Shown piece after piece: positions 12,224 through 20,825 of a DNA stretch of 64,000 nucleotides. The translations under genes and the position numbers were made by a program. This DNA comes from Gammaproteobacteria bacterium. GTDB lineage: Bacteria; Pseudomonadota; Gammaproteobacteria; VBWC01. The stretch covers positions 1 to 64,000 of the forward strand of contig JAHFRU010000005.1 in NCBI GenBank assembly GCA_023266115.1. Direction: 5' to 3'. A model generated the notes under the pieces. It ran no database searches. It had not been told where the DNA came from and worked only from the letters and a program-made list of their open reading frames with translations. The number at the start of each line of letters is the position of its first letter. Positions within the stretch are counted from its first letter, which is position 1.

Positions 12224-13309
12224 TTACGTCGTTACTTCTGCGATTTCTCCTCGTTCCACGTGAAACAATTTCTGACCCACGAGCAGTGCCCGGTCAAACA
12301 GGTCATGCTCGGTAGCAGTAACAAAGACCTGTTGACCGAGGGAGACGAGCAGACTAAACAAGCGATTGCGGTGCGCATGATCAAGCTCCGCCGCAAGATC
12401 ATCAATCAACAACACACAACGAGTATGCGTCACTTCGCCCATCAGCGCGGCCTGTGCGAGATACAGAGCACAAATCAACAGCTTCTGCTGGCCGCGCGAC
12501 ACCACTTGCCGAGCCGGCACGGTTGCAATCTTGATCACCAAGTCTGCCCGGTGCGGCCCTTGCCGAGTGTAGCCAATCTGGCGATCCATATGCGCCTCTT
12601 CCGCCAAGATTTCCATCAACGGCCGGTCGGCCGGCCAGCCGCGCCGATAATCGATTTCGGCAGCGTCGATACCGAGAAGCTCACCAACGTAACGTGTAAA
12701 CCACGGCGCCATCAATGTTAGGTACCGTCGACGGAACTCATCGATATGAGCTGCCGCTTGGGATAATTCCGCCTCCCACGCAGTTAACTGACCTGGAGCC
12801 ATGTGCCGGCGTAGGGCGGCATTGCGCTGACGTAATGCGCGGTAATAACGTTTCCACACCCCAAAAAAGCCGTGTTCCACGTGGAACACTCCCCAATCAA
12901 GAAAGCGCCTGCGCAAGCGGGGGCCATCCTCGAGCAAACGATGGCTATCGGTATTGATGAGTATCAGCGGCAATTTCAGCGCGAGGTCGGATACACGATT
13001 TAGTGGCTCCCGATCCGCGAATAACTCTACTCCGGACGCGTCGAAATTGACTCGCACCGAAGTTTCAGCGCCATTCGATGAACTTGCTACCCGGCCAGCG
13101 ACGGCCAAACTGTTGGAGCCGCTCTGAATAACCGGCGAGAGCCGTGAGCTGCGGAATGATTTCGCTCGACCCAGAATGTGTATTGCTTCGAGCAGGCTGG
13201 TTTTTCCGCTGCCGTTTTCGCCCCAAACCAGATTAACAGAACAACCGGGCGAAATTTCTGTATCCGCGAGATTGCGAACGCTCCGCAGCGCCAGATGGGT
13301 CAGGCTCAT
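12224..13309 (-). CDS. recF: DNA replication and repair protein RecF
   Basis: SMC-like ATPase that loads RecA at gapped DNA together with RecO and RecR. The 361-residue protein has Walker A GENGSGKTSLLEAI near residue 30, the signature region SRGQQKLLICALYLAQ in the last third and Walker B LLIDDLAAELD. Two copies of the peptide FHVE occur (GVFHVEHG and LFHVERGE), and both are encoded by parS-like palindromes, so the gene doubles as centromere sequence. It lies about 90 bases upstream of gyrB and about 90 bases downstream of dnaN. Confidence 0.96.
   Translation of the reverse strand: MSLTHLALRSVRNLADTEISPGCSVNLVWGENGSGKTSLLEAIHILGRAKSFRSSRLSPVIQSGSNSLAVAGRVASSSNGAETSVRVNFDASGVELFADREPLNRVSDLALKLPLILINTDSHRLLEDGPRLRRRFLDWGVFHVEHGFFGVWKRYYRALRQRNAALRRHMAPGQLTAWEAELSQAAAHIDEFRRRYLTLMAPWFTRYVGELLGIDAAEIDYRRGWPADRPLMEILAEEAHMDRQIGYTRQGPHRADLVIKIATVPARQVVSRGQQKLLICALYLAQAALMGEVTHTRCVLLIDDLAAELDHAHRNRLFSLLVSLGQQVFVTATEHDLFDRALLVGQKLFHVERGEIAEVTT
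12253..12266. promoter_or_regulatory. parS-like site 1 (in recF 3' end)
   Basis: GTTCCACGTGAAAC is a 14-base near-palindrome. It differs from the classic parS core (GTTTCACGTGAAAC) at one base and matches site 2 in its left arm. It lies inside recF, encoding FHVER. ParB is encoded at 26359, so this is a probable ParB-binding centromere site. Confidence 0.75.
12873..12888. promoter_or_regulatory. parS site 2 (perfect palindrome in recF)
   Basis: TGTTCCACGTGGAACA is a perfect 16-base palindrome of the Pseudomonas-type parS pattern. It lies in recF, encoding FHVEH, about 620 bases from site 1. Two sites this close to dnaA and on the same replichore as parAB are what a ParABS origin-segregation system needs. 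Confidence 0.85.
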
Positions 13310-13402
13310 GGAAAGAGTTGATATTTGTCCCTAATTTCGGTAATTGTCCGGAAAAATCGTCGAACTTTCACTATCCACCCGGCTAACAATATACTGGGCG
13401 GT

Positions 13403-14503
13403 TCACAAGCGCATCGGCATAACTACATACTTGCAGCTTGTATCGCCTACGCCCTCAACCAAGCAACAGCTGTTGGCATCAGTCATAGAAAGCCTGGCCT
13501 GCTCCGTCGTTACTGCCGATAATGCGTCAAGCATATAGGAAGCGTTAAATCCGATATCCAAACCCTTCCCCTTATAATCAACAGCGACCTCTTCTTCGGC
13601 CTCTTCCTGTTCTGGATTGCGGGCAAGAATTCTTACGCTACCTTTGCTCATTTGAAAGCTGATGCTGCGGTATTTTTCGTTGGAGAGTATCGACGCCCTC
13701 ACCAGAGCCTGCTTCAGCGGATCGCGCTCCGCTATCACGATATTTGATCCACCCTGCGGGACGACATGCTGGTAATCGGGAAAACGTCCATCGACAAGCT
13801 TGGATGTGAAGCTAAGGGTATCTGTCGTAAAGCGAATATGATTACTACCAAGCGACACGGCAACGGGAGTCTCGACATCATCCAGCAAGCGCGCGAGCTC
13901 AACAACACCCTTGCGTGGAATGATGACCTGTTGCTGATCTGCGCCCTTCAGATCCGCTTCAAGATCGCACAGTGCGAGACGATGTCCGTCGGTGGCAACA
14001 ACGCGAATCCTGTTTTTTCCGAGTTCAAGCATTAATCCGTTTAAATAATAACGCACGTCCTGCTGCGCCATCGCGAATTGAGTACGCTCAATCACACGCT
14101 TCAGCGCCTTTTGCGGCACGCTGAATTCACAGGCGCCCTTGATAGCCCCCAAATTCGGAAAATCTTTTACCGGCAACGTCGCCAGCACAAAACGACTCTT
14201 GCCGGACCGGATAACTAAGCGCTCCTGCTCCGCGACCATCTCAATCTTGGCCTGGTCAGGCAGTGCACGACAAATGTCCAGAAATTTTCGGGCCGGAAGC
14301 GTGATCTCCCCGGTCTCGTCAGCATTCAACATACTGTGAGTCACCATCTCGACCTCGAGGTCAGTCGCCGTCATGGAAAGTTTCTTTCCGTTGACACTGA
14401 TCAAAACATTGGAAAGTATCGGCAATGTTTGACGTCTTTCGACCACACCCGCAACCGCTTGCAGGGGTTTCAACAAGGTCTCTCTGTCTATCGTGAATTT
14501 CAT
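13403..14503 (-). CDS. dnaN: DNA polymerase III beta sliding clamp
   Basis: Ring-shaped processivity clamp of the replicative polymerase. The 366 residues match the E. coli protein in length and start with MKFTIDRETLLKPLQAV. The third-domain motif LTDANSC and the C-terminal end YVVMPMRL, which forms part of the peptide-binding pocket, are present. The gene lies between an AT-rich 215-base spacer next to dnaA and recF, in the classical order. Confidence 0.98.
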   Translation of the reverse strand: MKFTIDRETLLKPLQAVAGVVERRQTLPILSNVLISVNGKKLSMTATDLEVEMVTHSMLNADETGEITLPARKFLDICRALPDQAKIEMVAEQERLVIRSGKSRFVLATLPVKDFPNLGAIKGACEFSVPQKALKRVIERTQFAMAQQDVRYYLNGLMLELGKNRIRVVATDGHRLALCDLEADLKGADQQQVIIPRKGVVELARLLDDVETPVAVSLGSNHIRFTTDTLSFTSKLVDGRFPDYQHVVPQGGSNIVIAERDPLKQALVRASILSNEKYRSISFQMSKGSVRILARNPEQEEAEEEVAVDYKGKGLDIGFNASYMLDALSAVTTEQARLSMTDANSCCLVEGVGDTSCKYVVMPMRL

Positions 14504-14718
14504 TTTCTTAATTATATAAATCTTTAAAATACTTACCTGCTATTATTATTAAGCTCCATCCATACCGGGGATAAGCGATAAAATACTATTTATAACAAAT
14601 AGCTATCGAATATCAAACCCATTGGACTATCCCGGTATACATTGCCGTTTGCTTGTGGGGAAATTGTTCAAAAGAACCCGAAGCGATAAATTATTATCTT
14701 GTCCACAGTTTCTCAAGA
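14504..14718. other. Candidate oriC segment between dnaN and dnaA
   Basis: This spacer is much more AT-rich than its neighbours, with runs such as ATTATATAAATC next to dnaN. It holds one strong DnaA-box-like nonamer, TTGTCCACA at 14699-14707, and two weaker reversed ones, TGTGGGGAA at 14654-14662 and CGGGGATAA at 14566-14574. A small inverted repeat CTATTT/AAATAG lies at 14586-14602. It could be the origin, or an auxiliary element paired with the region upstream of dnaA. The dnaN promoter must also lie here. Confidence 0.45.
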
Positions 14719-16059
14719 TTAACTCGACAAGGTTCTTAACAGGTTCGCACAGTCTTCATTGATTCGGCGATCACAGTCCTTCAATTCCTTGATCTTTCGG
14801 CAGGCGTGTAAAACAGTTGTATGATCACGACCACCAAACGCGTCACCGATCTCAGGAAGACTGTGGGTCGTTAACTCCTTTGCCAAAGACATGGCGATCT
14901 GCCGTGGCCGCGCGACCGACCGTGATCTCCGCTTCGATAATAAATCGGCAACGCGAATCTTGTAATACTCGGCCACGATTTTTTGAATGTTTTCGATCGA
15001 AACCAGTTTCGCATGCAAGGCGAGCAGGTCACGGAGTGCTTCCTTGGCAAACTCCAGTGTGATCGGCCGACCGGTGAAACGAGAGTTCGCAACGACGCGC
15101 CGCAGAGCCCCCTCCATTTCCCTGATATTGGCATGCAGACGCTCGGCGATCAGAAAGGCAACTTCATGGGGTAGCACGACATCTGATTGCGCCGCCTTGC
15201 TCATCAAAATCGCCACACGCGTCTCCAGTTCCGGCGGTTCGATGGCGACCGTCAGACCCCAGCCAAAACGAGACTTGAGGCGTTCTTCTAACCCTTTGAC
15301 TTCTTTAGGATAGCGATCGCAAGTCATGATGATCTGCTGCCGGCCCTCCATCAGCGCGTTGAAGGTATGAAACAACTCCTCCTGGGAGCGCTCCTTGCCG
15401 GCAAAAAATTGGATGTCGTCGATCAACAGCGCATCCACTGACCGATAAAACCGTTTGAATTCATTGATGGCGTTGTGTTGCAGCGCCTTGACCATGTCCG
15501 CAACGAAGCGCTCCGAATGCAGATAAACGGCGCGTGCATTGGGCTTGCGCGCGATCATCATGTGGCCAATCGCATGCATCAAATGCGTCTTCCCAAGACC
15601 AACCCCGCCATAAATAAATAGTGGATTGTACGCGCCACCGGGGTTCTCGCCGACCTGCATGGACGCGGCTACCGCGAGCTGGTTCGAGTTGCCCTCAACG
15701 AAATTGTCAAAAGTGAATTCCTGACGCAGGTTGCTGACAGGCGCGTCCGTCACCACATCTGCGGCACGGCGAAAGGCCGGCTTGTTAGCGCCACTTACTT
15801 GAATTTGCGCGCTTTTAGTGCCGATCTCCAGGCTGATTTGGGGGGCCGCTCCGTCACCAAGCTGGGAAAGGATATTCGTAATCTGACCAATCAGGCGCTC
15901 GTTAACCCACTCGAGCACAAACCGGTTGGGCGCCAGCAGCCGGATCGAACCGCCGTCCTCTATGGCGTGTAACGGCCGTATCCACGTATTGAGCTGCTGT
16001 GGTGTGAGTTCCGACTCCAAGCGATAAAGACACTGCTGCCATAGCGGTTGATCCACCAC
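14719..16059 (-). CDS. dnaA: Chromosomal replication initiator DnaA
   Basis: AAA+ initiator that binds DnaA boxes and opens oriC. The 446-residue protein starts with the domain I motif [18 protein letters not shown] and has Walker [16 protein letters not shown], Walker [10 protein letters not shown] and the C-terminal DnaA signature [15 protein letters not shown]. The frame is open back to 16143. I prefer the GTG at 16059 (or its neighbour at 16056): it follows an AAGGGG ribosome-binding sequence by seven bases and puts DQPLWQQC at the N-terminus, as in homologues. It reads away from rpmH. Confidence 0.95.
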   Translation of the reverse strand: MVDQPLWQQCLYRLESELTPQQLNTWIRPLHAIEDGGSIRLLAPNRFVLEWVNERLIGQITNILSQLGDGAAPQISLEIGTKSAQIQVSGANKPAFRRAADVVTDAPVSNLRQEFTFDNFVEGNSNQLAVAASMQVGENPGGAYNPLFIYGGVGLGKTHLMHAIGHMMIARKPNARAVYLHSERFVADMVKALQHNAINEFKRFYRSVDALLIDDIQFFAGKERSQEELFHTFNALMEGRQQIIMTCDRYPKEVKGLEERLKSRFGWGLTVAIEPPELETRVAILMSKAAQSDVVLPHEVAFLIAERLHANIREMEGALRRVVANSRFTGRPITLEFAKEALRDLLALHAKLVSIENIQKIVAEYYKIRVADLLSKRRSRSVARPRQIAMSLAKELTTHSLPEIGDAFGGRDHTTVLHACRKIKELKDCDRRINEDCANLLRTLSS

Positions 16060-16259
16060 CAAAAATCCCCTTAAGGTATGCGGTTCTGTCTGGAAATCAA
16101 GGAAGGACCGCAGTCTATACCGCCATGGATGACTTATCCACAACTTTATTTTCTGAGGTATCAGCGAGATAAAACGTTGACAGCCCCATGGTCGTTTCAG
16201 TATCTTTGCGCGTTTTCATTGACGCTGTATTCGCGGCGTTTTTTTGGGTAGAGCTATTT
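16060..16259. other. dnaA-rpmH intergenic region with a perfect DnaA box
   Basis: This divergent spacer carries the perfect DnaA box TTATCCACA at 16134-16142, close to the dnaA start. In Pseudomonas-type chromosomes oriC lies in this rpmH-dnaA gap. Only one consensus box is visible here, so it may serve mainly for dnaA autoregulation, with origin function shared with the dnaA-dnaN gap. Confidence 0.45.
16177..16206 (+). promoter_or_regulatory. Sigma-70-type promoter of rpmH operon
   Basis: TTGACA at 16177-16182, an 18-base spacer and TATCTT at 16201-16206 form a good promoter pointing at rpmH. The expected start site near 16213 lies downstream of the upstream in-frame codon at 16188, which supports the short L34 start at 16260. 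Confidence 0.6.
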
Positions 16260-16394
16260 ATGAAACGTACATTCCAACCCAGCGTTATCAAGCGCAAACG
16301 GACACACGGCTTCCGTGCGCGTATGAGTACCGCTGCCGGACGGCGGGTATTGAAGCGTCGTCGCGCTAAAGGCCGGGCGCGACTGAGCGCATAG
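16260..16394 (+). CDS. rpmH: 50S ribosomal protein L34
   Basis: Small basic large-subunit protein of 44 residues ([20 protein letters not shown] at the start), rich in Arg and Lys, with the conserved [19 protein letters not shown] core. The open frame reaches back to 16188, but those residues are hydrophobic and foreign to L34 and lie before the likely transcription start. It is the first gene of rpmH-rnpA-yidD-yidC. Confidence 0.98.
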   Translation: MKRTFQPSVIKRKRTHGFRARMSTAAGRRVLKRRRAKGRARLSA

Positions 16395-16395
16395 A

Positions 16396-16770
16396 TTGTC
16401 TGCTGAATTGGGCGCAGGACAAAGACGTTTTTCCCACCAGCACAAGCTAGCGAAACAAAGTGATTACCAACGCGTTTTTCAGGCGCCGCTGAAATCATCT
16501 AACGGGTGTATGACAGTCCTGGCGAGAAGAAACGATGGTGGTCTGGCGCGAGTCGGGCTGGCGATATCCAAGAAGCATGTGCGCCGTGCCGTCGACCGGA
16601 ATCGCATCAAGCGGGTAGTGCGCGAAAGTTTTCGCCTGCACCTTGAACTGTTGCAGGGTCTCGACATCGTCGTACTCGCGCGTGGCGGCATCGCAGCGAA
16701 GAACAACCAAGAATTGCGCGCGGCGCTGAACGCACACTGGAACAAACTGGCACGATGCAGAAAATCCTGA
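16396..16770 (+). CDS. rnpA: Ribonuclease P protein component
   Basis: Protein subunit that assists the RNase P RNA in 5' processing of tRNA precursors. The 124-residue basic protein has the family core, including [29 protein letters not shown] (about residues 54-82) and DIVVLARGG. The only suitable start is TTG at 16396, just after the rpmH stop codon, which suggests translational coupling. yidD starts 16 bases before its end. Confidence 0.95.
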   Translation: MSAELGAGQRRFSHQHKLAKQSDYQRVFQAPLKSSNGCMTVLARRNDGGLARVGLAISKKHVRRAVDRNRIKRVVRESFRLHLELLQGLDIVVLARGGIAAKNNQELRAALNAHWNKLARCRKS

Positions 16771-16994
16771 CAGGCCTGATTCGCGGTTACCGTTACCTGA
16801 TCAGCCCGCTACTGGGCAATCATTGCCGTTTTTACCCCAGCTGTTCCGTGTATGCCGCCGAGGCGATAGAGCGTCACGGAACCGTGCACGGCTCATGGCT
16901 CGCGCTGAAACGGTTGAGCCGTTGCCATCCATGGCATGCCGGCGGCGTTGACCCGGTGCCGCACGCCTGTGGCAAAGCCGCCTGCAATGGATAA
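16755..16994 (+). CDS. yidD: Membrane protein insertion efficiency factor YidD
   Basis: Small peripheral inner-membrane protein thought to help YidC-dependent insertion. The 79 residues carry the conserved segments [21 protein letters not shown], with two cysteines, and a C-terminal [14 protein letters not shown]. It overlaps the end of rnpA by 16 bases and the start of yidC by 8 bases. This gives a compact rpmH-rnpA-yidD-yidC operon. Confidence 0.96.
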   Translation: MQKILTGLIRGYRYLISPLLGNHCRFYPSCSVYAAEAIERHGTVHGSWLALKRLSRCHPWHAGGVDPVPHACGKAACNG

Positions 16995-18645
16995 CCAGCG
17001 CCTTTTTCTTGTCATCTCGTTGACCTTCGTTGTCTTGCTGCTCTGGCAAGCATGGGAGCAGGACTACGGCGCGCGTCACGCGGCGAACCCGCCCGCTGAA
17101 ACCGGGCCAGTGGCGGCTGCGCTACCGCCGCACGACGTTCCGGCTGCACAGCAAGCATTCACCGGCGCGGCGGCGACGAACCAAGCTACTCCGATCGAAG
17201 GTAGTGGAGAAGGCCTGAAATCCGCGGGCCGGATCCGTGTTGTCACCGACGTCTACAATATTGAAATCGATACCCTGGGCGGCGACCTCCGCGAGGTCGA
17301 TCTGCGCGCCTATCCGGTTGTCGTTGGCCAACCCGACCAGCCGTTTCGCCTGATGAAGGACGAGCCAGGCCGGTTGTTCATCGCGCAGACCGGCATGCTG
17401 TCACGCGCCGCCGCGCCGGATCATCACGCGCTGTATAGCGCGGCGCAAGCGGAATACCGGCTTGCCGATGGTGTCGACGAATTAACGGTGCCGTTAACCT
17501 GGGCGAGCGACAGCGGACTCAAGGTCACCAAGAGCTATACCTTCCACCGCGGTAGTTACCTGATCGATATCAGTCACATCGTCACCAATAATACGGCACA
17601 GGAATGGAGCGGGCGCATATACCGTCAATTGCAGCGCACCCGTCCCGGCGATGGCGAAACGCCCCGGTTTATTTACACGTACACCGGTGGCGTGGTCTAC
17701 AGCGCCGAGGACAAGTACAAAAAACTCGCGTTCGATGATATGGCCAAGGAAAACCTCAGTCGTGACATCACCGGCGGCTGGGTGGCGATGATCCAGCACT
17801 ATTTCGTCGGCGCCCTGGTGCCGTCCAAGGACCAGGCCAACCATTATTACAGCAAGGCGCTGGCCGACGGCCGTTTTGTGCTCGGGATGGTGTCGCCGGA
17901 CATCAGCGCCGCGCCCGGCGCATCGGTCACGCATAACACGCAGTTGTTTGTCGGGCCAAAACTGCAACACCAGCTCGAAGAAGTGGCGCCGGGTCTGGAG
18001 CTTACCGTTGACTACGGCATACTGACCATTCTGTCAAAGCCGCTGTACTGGCTGCTGAACTATATTCATAAGGTGGTCAATAACTGGGGTTGGGCGATCA
18101 TCATCCTGACGTTGATCATCAAGCTCGCGTTCTACAAACTGTCGGCGGCCAGTTACAAGTCCATGGCGAACATGCGCAAACTCGCGCCGAAGCTGCAACA
18201 GCTGCGCGAACGCTACGGCGACGACCGGCAGCGCATGAGCCAGGGGATGATGGATCTGTACAAGAAGGAAAAGATCAACCCGCTCGGCGGTTGCCTGCCG
18301 ATCATGGTGCAGATTCCCGTGTTCATCGCGCTGTACTGGGTGTTGCTGGAAAGCGTCGAGTTGCGTCAGGCCGGGTTTATTTTCTGGCTACACGACCTGT
18401 CGACCAAGGATCCGTACTATGTGCTGCCCGTGATCATGGGCGCGACGATGTTCTTCCAGCAGAAGCTGAATCCGCCACCGCCGGACCCGGTGCAGGCCAA
18501 GGTCATGATGATGCTGCCGTTCATCTTCACGGCGTTCTTCGCCTTTTTCCCGTCCGGCCTGGTGTTGTACTGGGTCGCCAACAGTGCCCTGTCGATCGCG
18601 CAGCAGTGGTACATCACACACCGCATAGATAAGAGCAGCGCCTGA
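16987..18645 (+). CDS. yidC: Membrane protein insertase YidC
   Basis: Polytopic inner-membrane insertase that works with or without the Sec translocon. The 552-residue gram-negative form has an N-terminal anchor ([17 protein letters not shown]), a large periplasmic beta domain to about residue 340, and five C-terminal membrane segments. The conserved hydrophilic-groove arginine lies in [15 protein letters not shown]-type sequence after the second segment. The frame opens at 16936, but the ATG at 16987 gives the MDNQRLFL N-terminus of homologues and just overlaps the yidD stop. Confidence 0.97.
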   Translation: MDNQRLFLVISLTFVVLLLWQAWEQDYGARHAANPPAETGPVAAALPPHDVPAAQQAFTGAAATNQATPIEGSGEGLKSAGRIRVVTDVYNIEIDTLGGDLREVDLRAYPVVVGQPDQPFRLMKDEPGRLFIAQTGMLSRAAAPDHHALYSAAQAEYRLADGVDELTVPLTWASDSGLKVTKSYTFHRGSYLIDISHIVTNNTAQEWSGRIYRQLQRTRPGDGETPRFIYTYTGGVVYSAEDKYKKLAFDDMAKENLSRDITGGWVAMIQHYFVGALVPSKDQANHYYSKALADGRFVLGMVSPDISAAPGASVTHNTQLFVGPKLQHQLEEVAPGLELTVDYGILTILSKPLYWLLNYIHKVVNNWGWAIIILTLIIKLAFYKLSAASYKSMANMRKLAPKLQQLRERYGDDRQRMSQGMMDLYKKEKINPLGGCLPIMVQIPVFIALYWVLLESVELRQAGFIFWLHDLSTKDPYYVLPVIMGATMFFQQKLNPPPPDPVQAKVMMMLPFIFTAFFAFFPSGLVLYWVANSALSIAQQWYITHRIDKSSA

Positions 18646-18728
18646 GCCGGTTTGTTGCATGGGCTTGCAGCGGTGCGCCGCATGGACTAGTTTATTCAGG
18701 GCGACCCGACGCGAAATGGAGGTGCCCT

Positions 18729-19328
18729 ATGAATTTGCGAAAGTTTTCCCCGCTCTCGTCAACGCTGCTGCAACGCGGCGTCACCTTTCACCGCGCCACA
18801 CCGCTCTATCCGCCGCGAGTAACAGCGAAAAATCCGGCGCGGGATGTGATGACGGACCTGAAAAAAATCCCGGCGGTCACCATCGAACCGACGTTTTCAG
18901 TCATGGCGGCGAACATGAAGATGATCCACAGCGGCGTGCGCTTGTTGTTGGTCACTAACGCCCGGCGGCATGTCGTCGGACTGCTGACCGCGACCGATGT
19001 GCTCGGTGAAAAGCCGATGCAATATATGTTGAAGGCCGGCTGCAGTCACGACGAAGTGCAGGTACAGCACATCATGCCCCCGCAGGCCGAACTCGAGGCG
19101 CTGAACCTGGTCGACGTCGAGCGGTCCTGTCTCGGCGATATTGTCGAAACGCTGCGGCGCGTCGGCCGACAACATGCGCTGGTCGTCGATACCGGTGCAG
19201 CCGACCGCGGGCAGTGCGTGCGCGGCATCTTCTCAAGCACACAGATCGGGCGCCAGCTCGGCGGTACGCTGGACGTGTACGAGGTCGCACACACCTTCGC
19301 GGAGCTGGAACACGCGCTCGCGAGATGA
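18729..19328 (+). CDS. CBS-domain protein
   Basis: A 199-residue protein with an N-terminal stretch of about 40 residues followed by two CBS modules (about 40-95 and 113-178). It includes VMAANMKMIHSGVRLLLVTN, VVGLLTATDVLGEKP and a second-module FSSTQIGRQLG. CBS pairs bind adenosyl ligands and usually act as sensors for a partner activity, but no effector domain is attached here. The start is well supported by GGAGGT six bases before the ATG. It lies between yidC and mnmE, an unusual place for such a gene. The specific role is unknown. Confidence 0.85.
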   Translation: MNLRKFSPLSSTLLQRGVTFHRATPLYPPRVTAKNPARDVMTDLKKIPAVTIEPTFSVMAANMKMIHSGVRLLLVTNARRHVVGLLTATDVLGEKPMQYMLKAGCSHDEVQVQHIMPPQAELEALNLVDVERSCLGDIVETLRRVGRQHALVVDTGAADRGQCVRGIFSSTQIGRQLGGTLDVYEVAHTFAELEHALAR

Positions 19329-19360
19329 GGCTGACTGGGACCTGAGCGTGGCCGTCCCGT

Positions 19361-19392
19361 CGAAGGCGCGCCCGGTACCGGGCGCGCCTTCG
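19361..19392. terminator. 32-base perfect palindrome before mnmE
   Basis: CGAAGGCGCGCCCGGT is followed at once by its exact reverse complement, giving 16-base GC-rich arms with no spacer. It lies between the CBS gene (stop 19328) and the mnmE start at 19399. There is no T run on either side, so it is at best a weak intrinsic terminator. In RNA it would form a very stable stem ending only 6 bases before the mnmE start codon, over the position of its ribosome-binding site. Confidence 0.6.
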
Positions 19393-19398
19393 GCATAA

Positions 19399-20754
19399 AT
19401 GACTCAACATCCACTCGATACCATCGTGGCGGTCGCGACGCCGCCGGGGCGCGGCGGCATCGGCATCGTCCGGGTCAGCGGGCCGCGGGCCGCCGCGATT
19501 GCCGCCGCGCTGACCGGCCACATACCGGCGCCGCGCCGGGCACAACTGGCCGTGTTTCGCGCTGCGGACGGCAGTGCGCTGGACCAGGGACTGGTGCTGA
19601 TGTTTCCGGCGCCGCATTCGTTCACCGGTGAAGACGTGCTCGAACTGCACGGTCACGGCGGCCCGGTGGTGCTTGATGTGCTGACGAAGCGCGTCGTCGC
19701 GCTGGGCGCTCGCGTGGCACGGCCCGGGGAATTCTCGGAGCGCGCCTTCCTGAACGACAAACTCGATCTGACCCAGGCCGAGGCGATTGCCGACCTGATC
19801 GACGCATCGTCCGGGCAGGCGGCGCGTTCGGCCGTGCGATCCCTGCAGGGCGAGTTCTCGCAAACGATTCATGCGCTGGTCGAACAACTGGTGCAATTGC
19901 GCATCTACGTCGAGGCGGCGATCGACTTTCCCGAAGACGAAATCGATTTCCTGTCCGATGGCCGCATCGCCACCGCGCTAGACGCCGTTGCCGCCCGGCT
20001 GCAGACGCTGACAGCGACCGCGCAGCAAGGGTGTTTGTTGCAGGAAGGCATCAACGTTGTCATCGCCGGCCAGCCGAACGCCGGAAAGTCCAGCCTTCTT
20101 AACCGTCTCGCGCGACGCGACGCCGCGATTGTCACCGACATCCCGGGCACGACCCGCGACGTGCTGCGCGAACGTATTGCCATCGACGGACTACCCGTCC
20201 ATATAATCGATACAGCCGGGTTGCGCGACAGCGCCGACCCGATCGAAAGGATCGGCATCCAGCGTGCCTGGGACGAAATCGCGCGGGCCGATCGTGTGCT
20301 GGTGATTGTCGACGACCGCGGCGGGGTGGCGCGTGAGGATCGGGCGATTATCGACAAGCTGCGGCACGGCCCCGCATTAACGATCGTGCGTAACAAGATC
20401 GATCTGACCGGTCGCCAACCCGAAATAGTGACCGGCGAGTTTGGTACCGAAGTCGCCTTGTCGGCCAGATCCGGCGCCGGTATCGACCAGCTGTGCCGAC
20501 ATCTCGCCGACTGTGTCGGTTATCAGCCAGACGGCGAAGGCGTGTTCATTGCGCGTCGCCGCCACCTGGATGCACTGCGCCGCGCGCAGGCGTCGCTGGC
20601 CAACGGTCGGATGCAACTCACCGGGCAGCGCGCCGGCGAGCTGCTCGCCGAAGACCTGCGCCAGGCTCAGCACGCACTCGGCGAAATCACCGGCGAGGTC
20701 ACATCCGACGATCTGCTCGGCCGTATCTTCGCCAGCTTTTGTATTGGAAAATAA
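19399..20754 (+). CDS. mnmE: tRNA modification GTPase MnmE
   Basis: GTPase that, with MnmG, installs the aminomethyl-type modification on wobble uridine of several tRNAs. The 451 residues comprise an N-terminal tetrahydrofolate-binding domain, a helical domain, and an inserted G domain with [29 protein letters not shown] and NKID. The chain ends with the catalytic C-terminal CIGK motif. mnmG follows 65-71 bases later, so the two partners form one unit. Confidence 0.97.
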   Translation: MTQHPLDTIVAVATPPGRGGIGIVRVSGPRAAAIAAALTGHIPAPRRAQLAVFRAADGSALDQGLVLMFPAPHSFTGEDVLELHGHGGPVVLDVLTKRVVALGARVARPGEFSERAFLNDKLDLTQAEAIADLIDASSGQAARSAVRSLQGEFSQTIHALVEQLVQLRIYVEAAIDFPEDEIDFLSDGRIATALDAVAARLQTLTATAQQGCLLQEGINVVIAGQPNAGKSSLLNRLARRDAAIVTDIPGTTRDVLRERIAIDGLPVHIIDTAGLRDSADPIERIGIQRAWDEIARADRVLVIVDDRGGVAREDRAIIDKLRHGPALTIVRNKIDLTGRQPEIVTGEFGTEVALSARSGAGIDQLCRHLADCVGYQPDGEGVFIARRRHLDALRRAQASLANGRMQLTGQRAGELLAEDLRQAQHALGEITGEVTSDDLLGRIFASFCIGK

Positions 20755-20825
20755 CCGCTTAACTAAAAATGCCCATGGCCGGCAGGCGCCATTGCCGCTA
20801 GAATACGCGGCCACAGGCAGTGTCT

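Noticed and set aside
16188-16259. N-terminal extension of L34
   Set aside because: The upstream in-frame ATG at 16188 overlaps the promoter; ribosomal protein L34 is always about 44-46 residues.
18090-18632. 180-codon plus-strand frame inside yidC
   Set aside because: Overlaps yidC in another frame, with low-complexity Arg/Gly composition and no independent signals.
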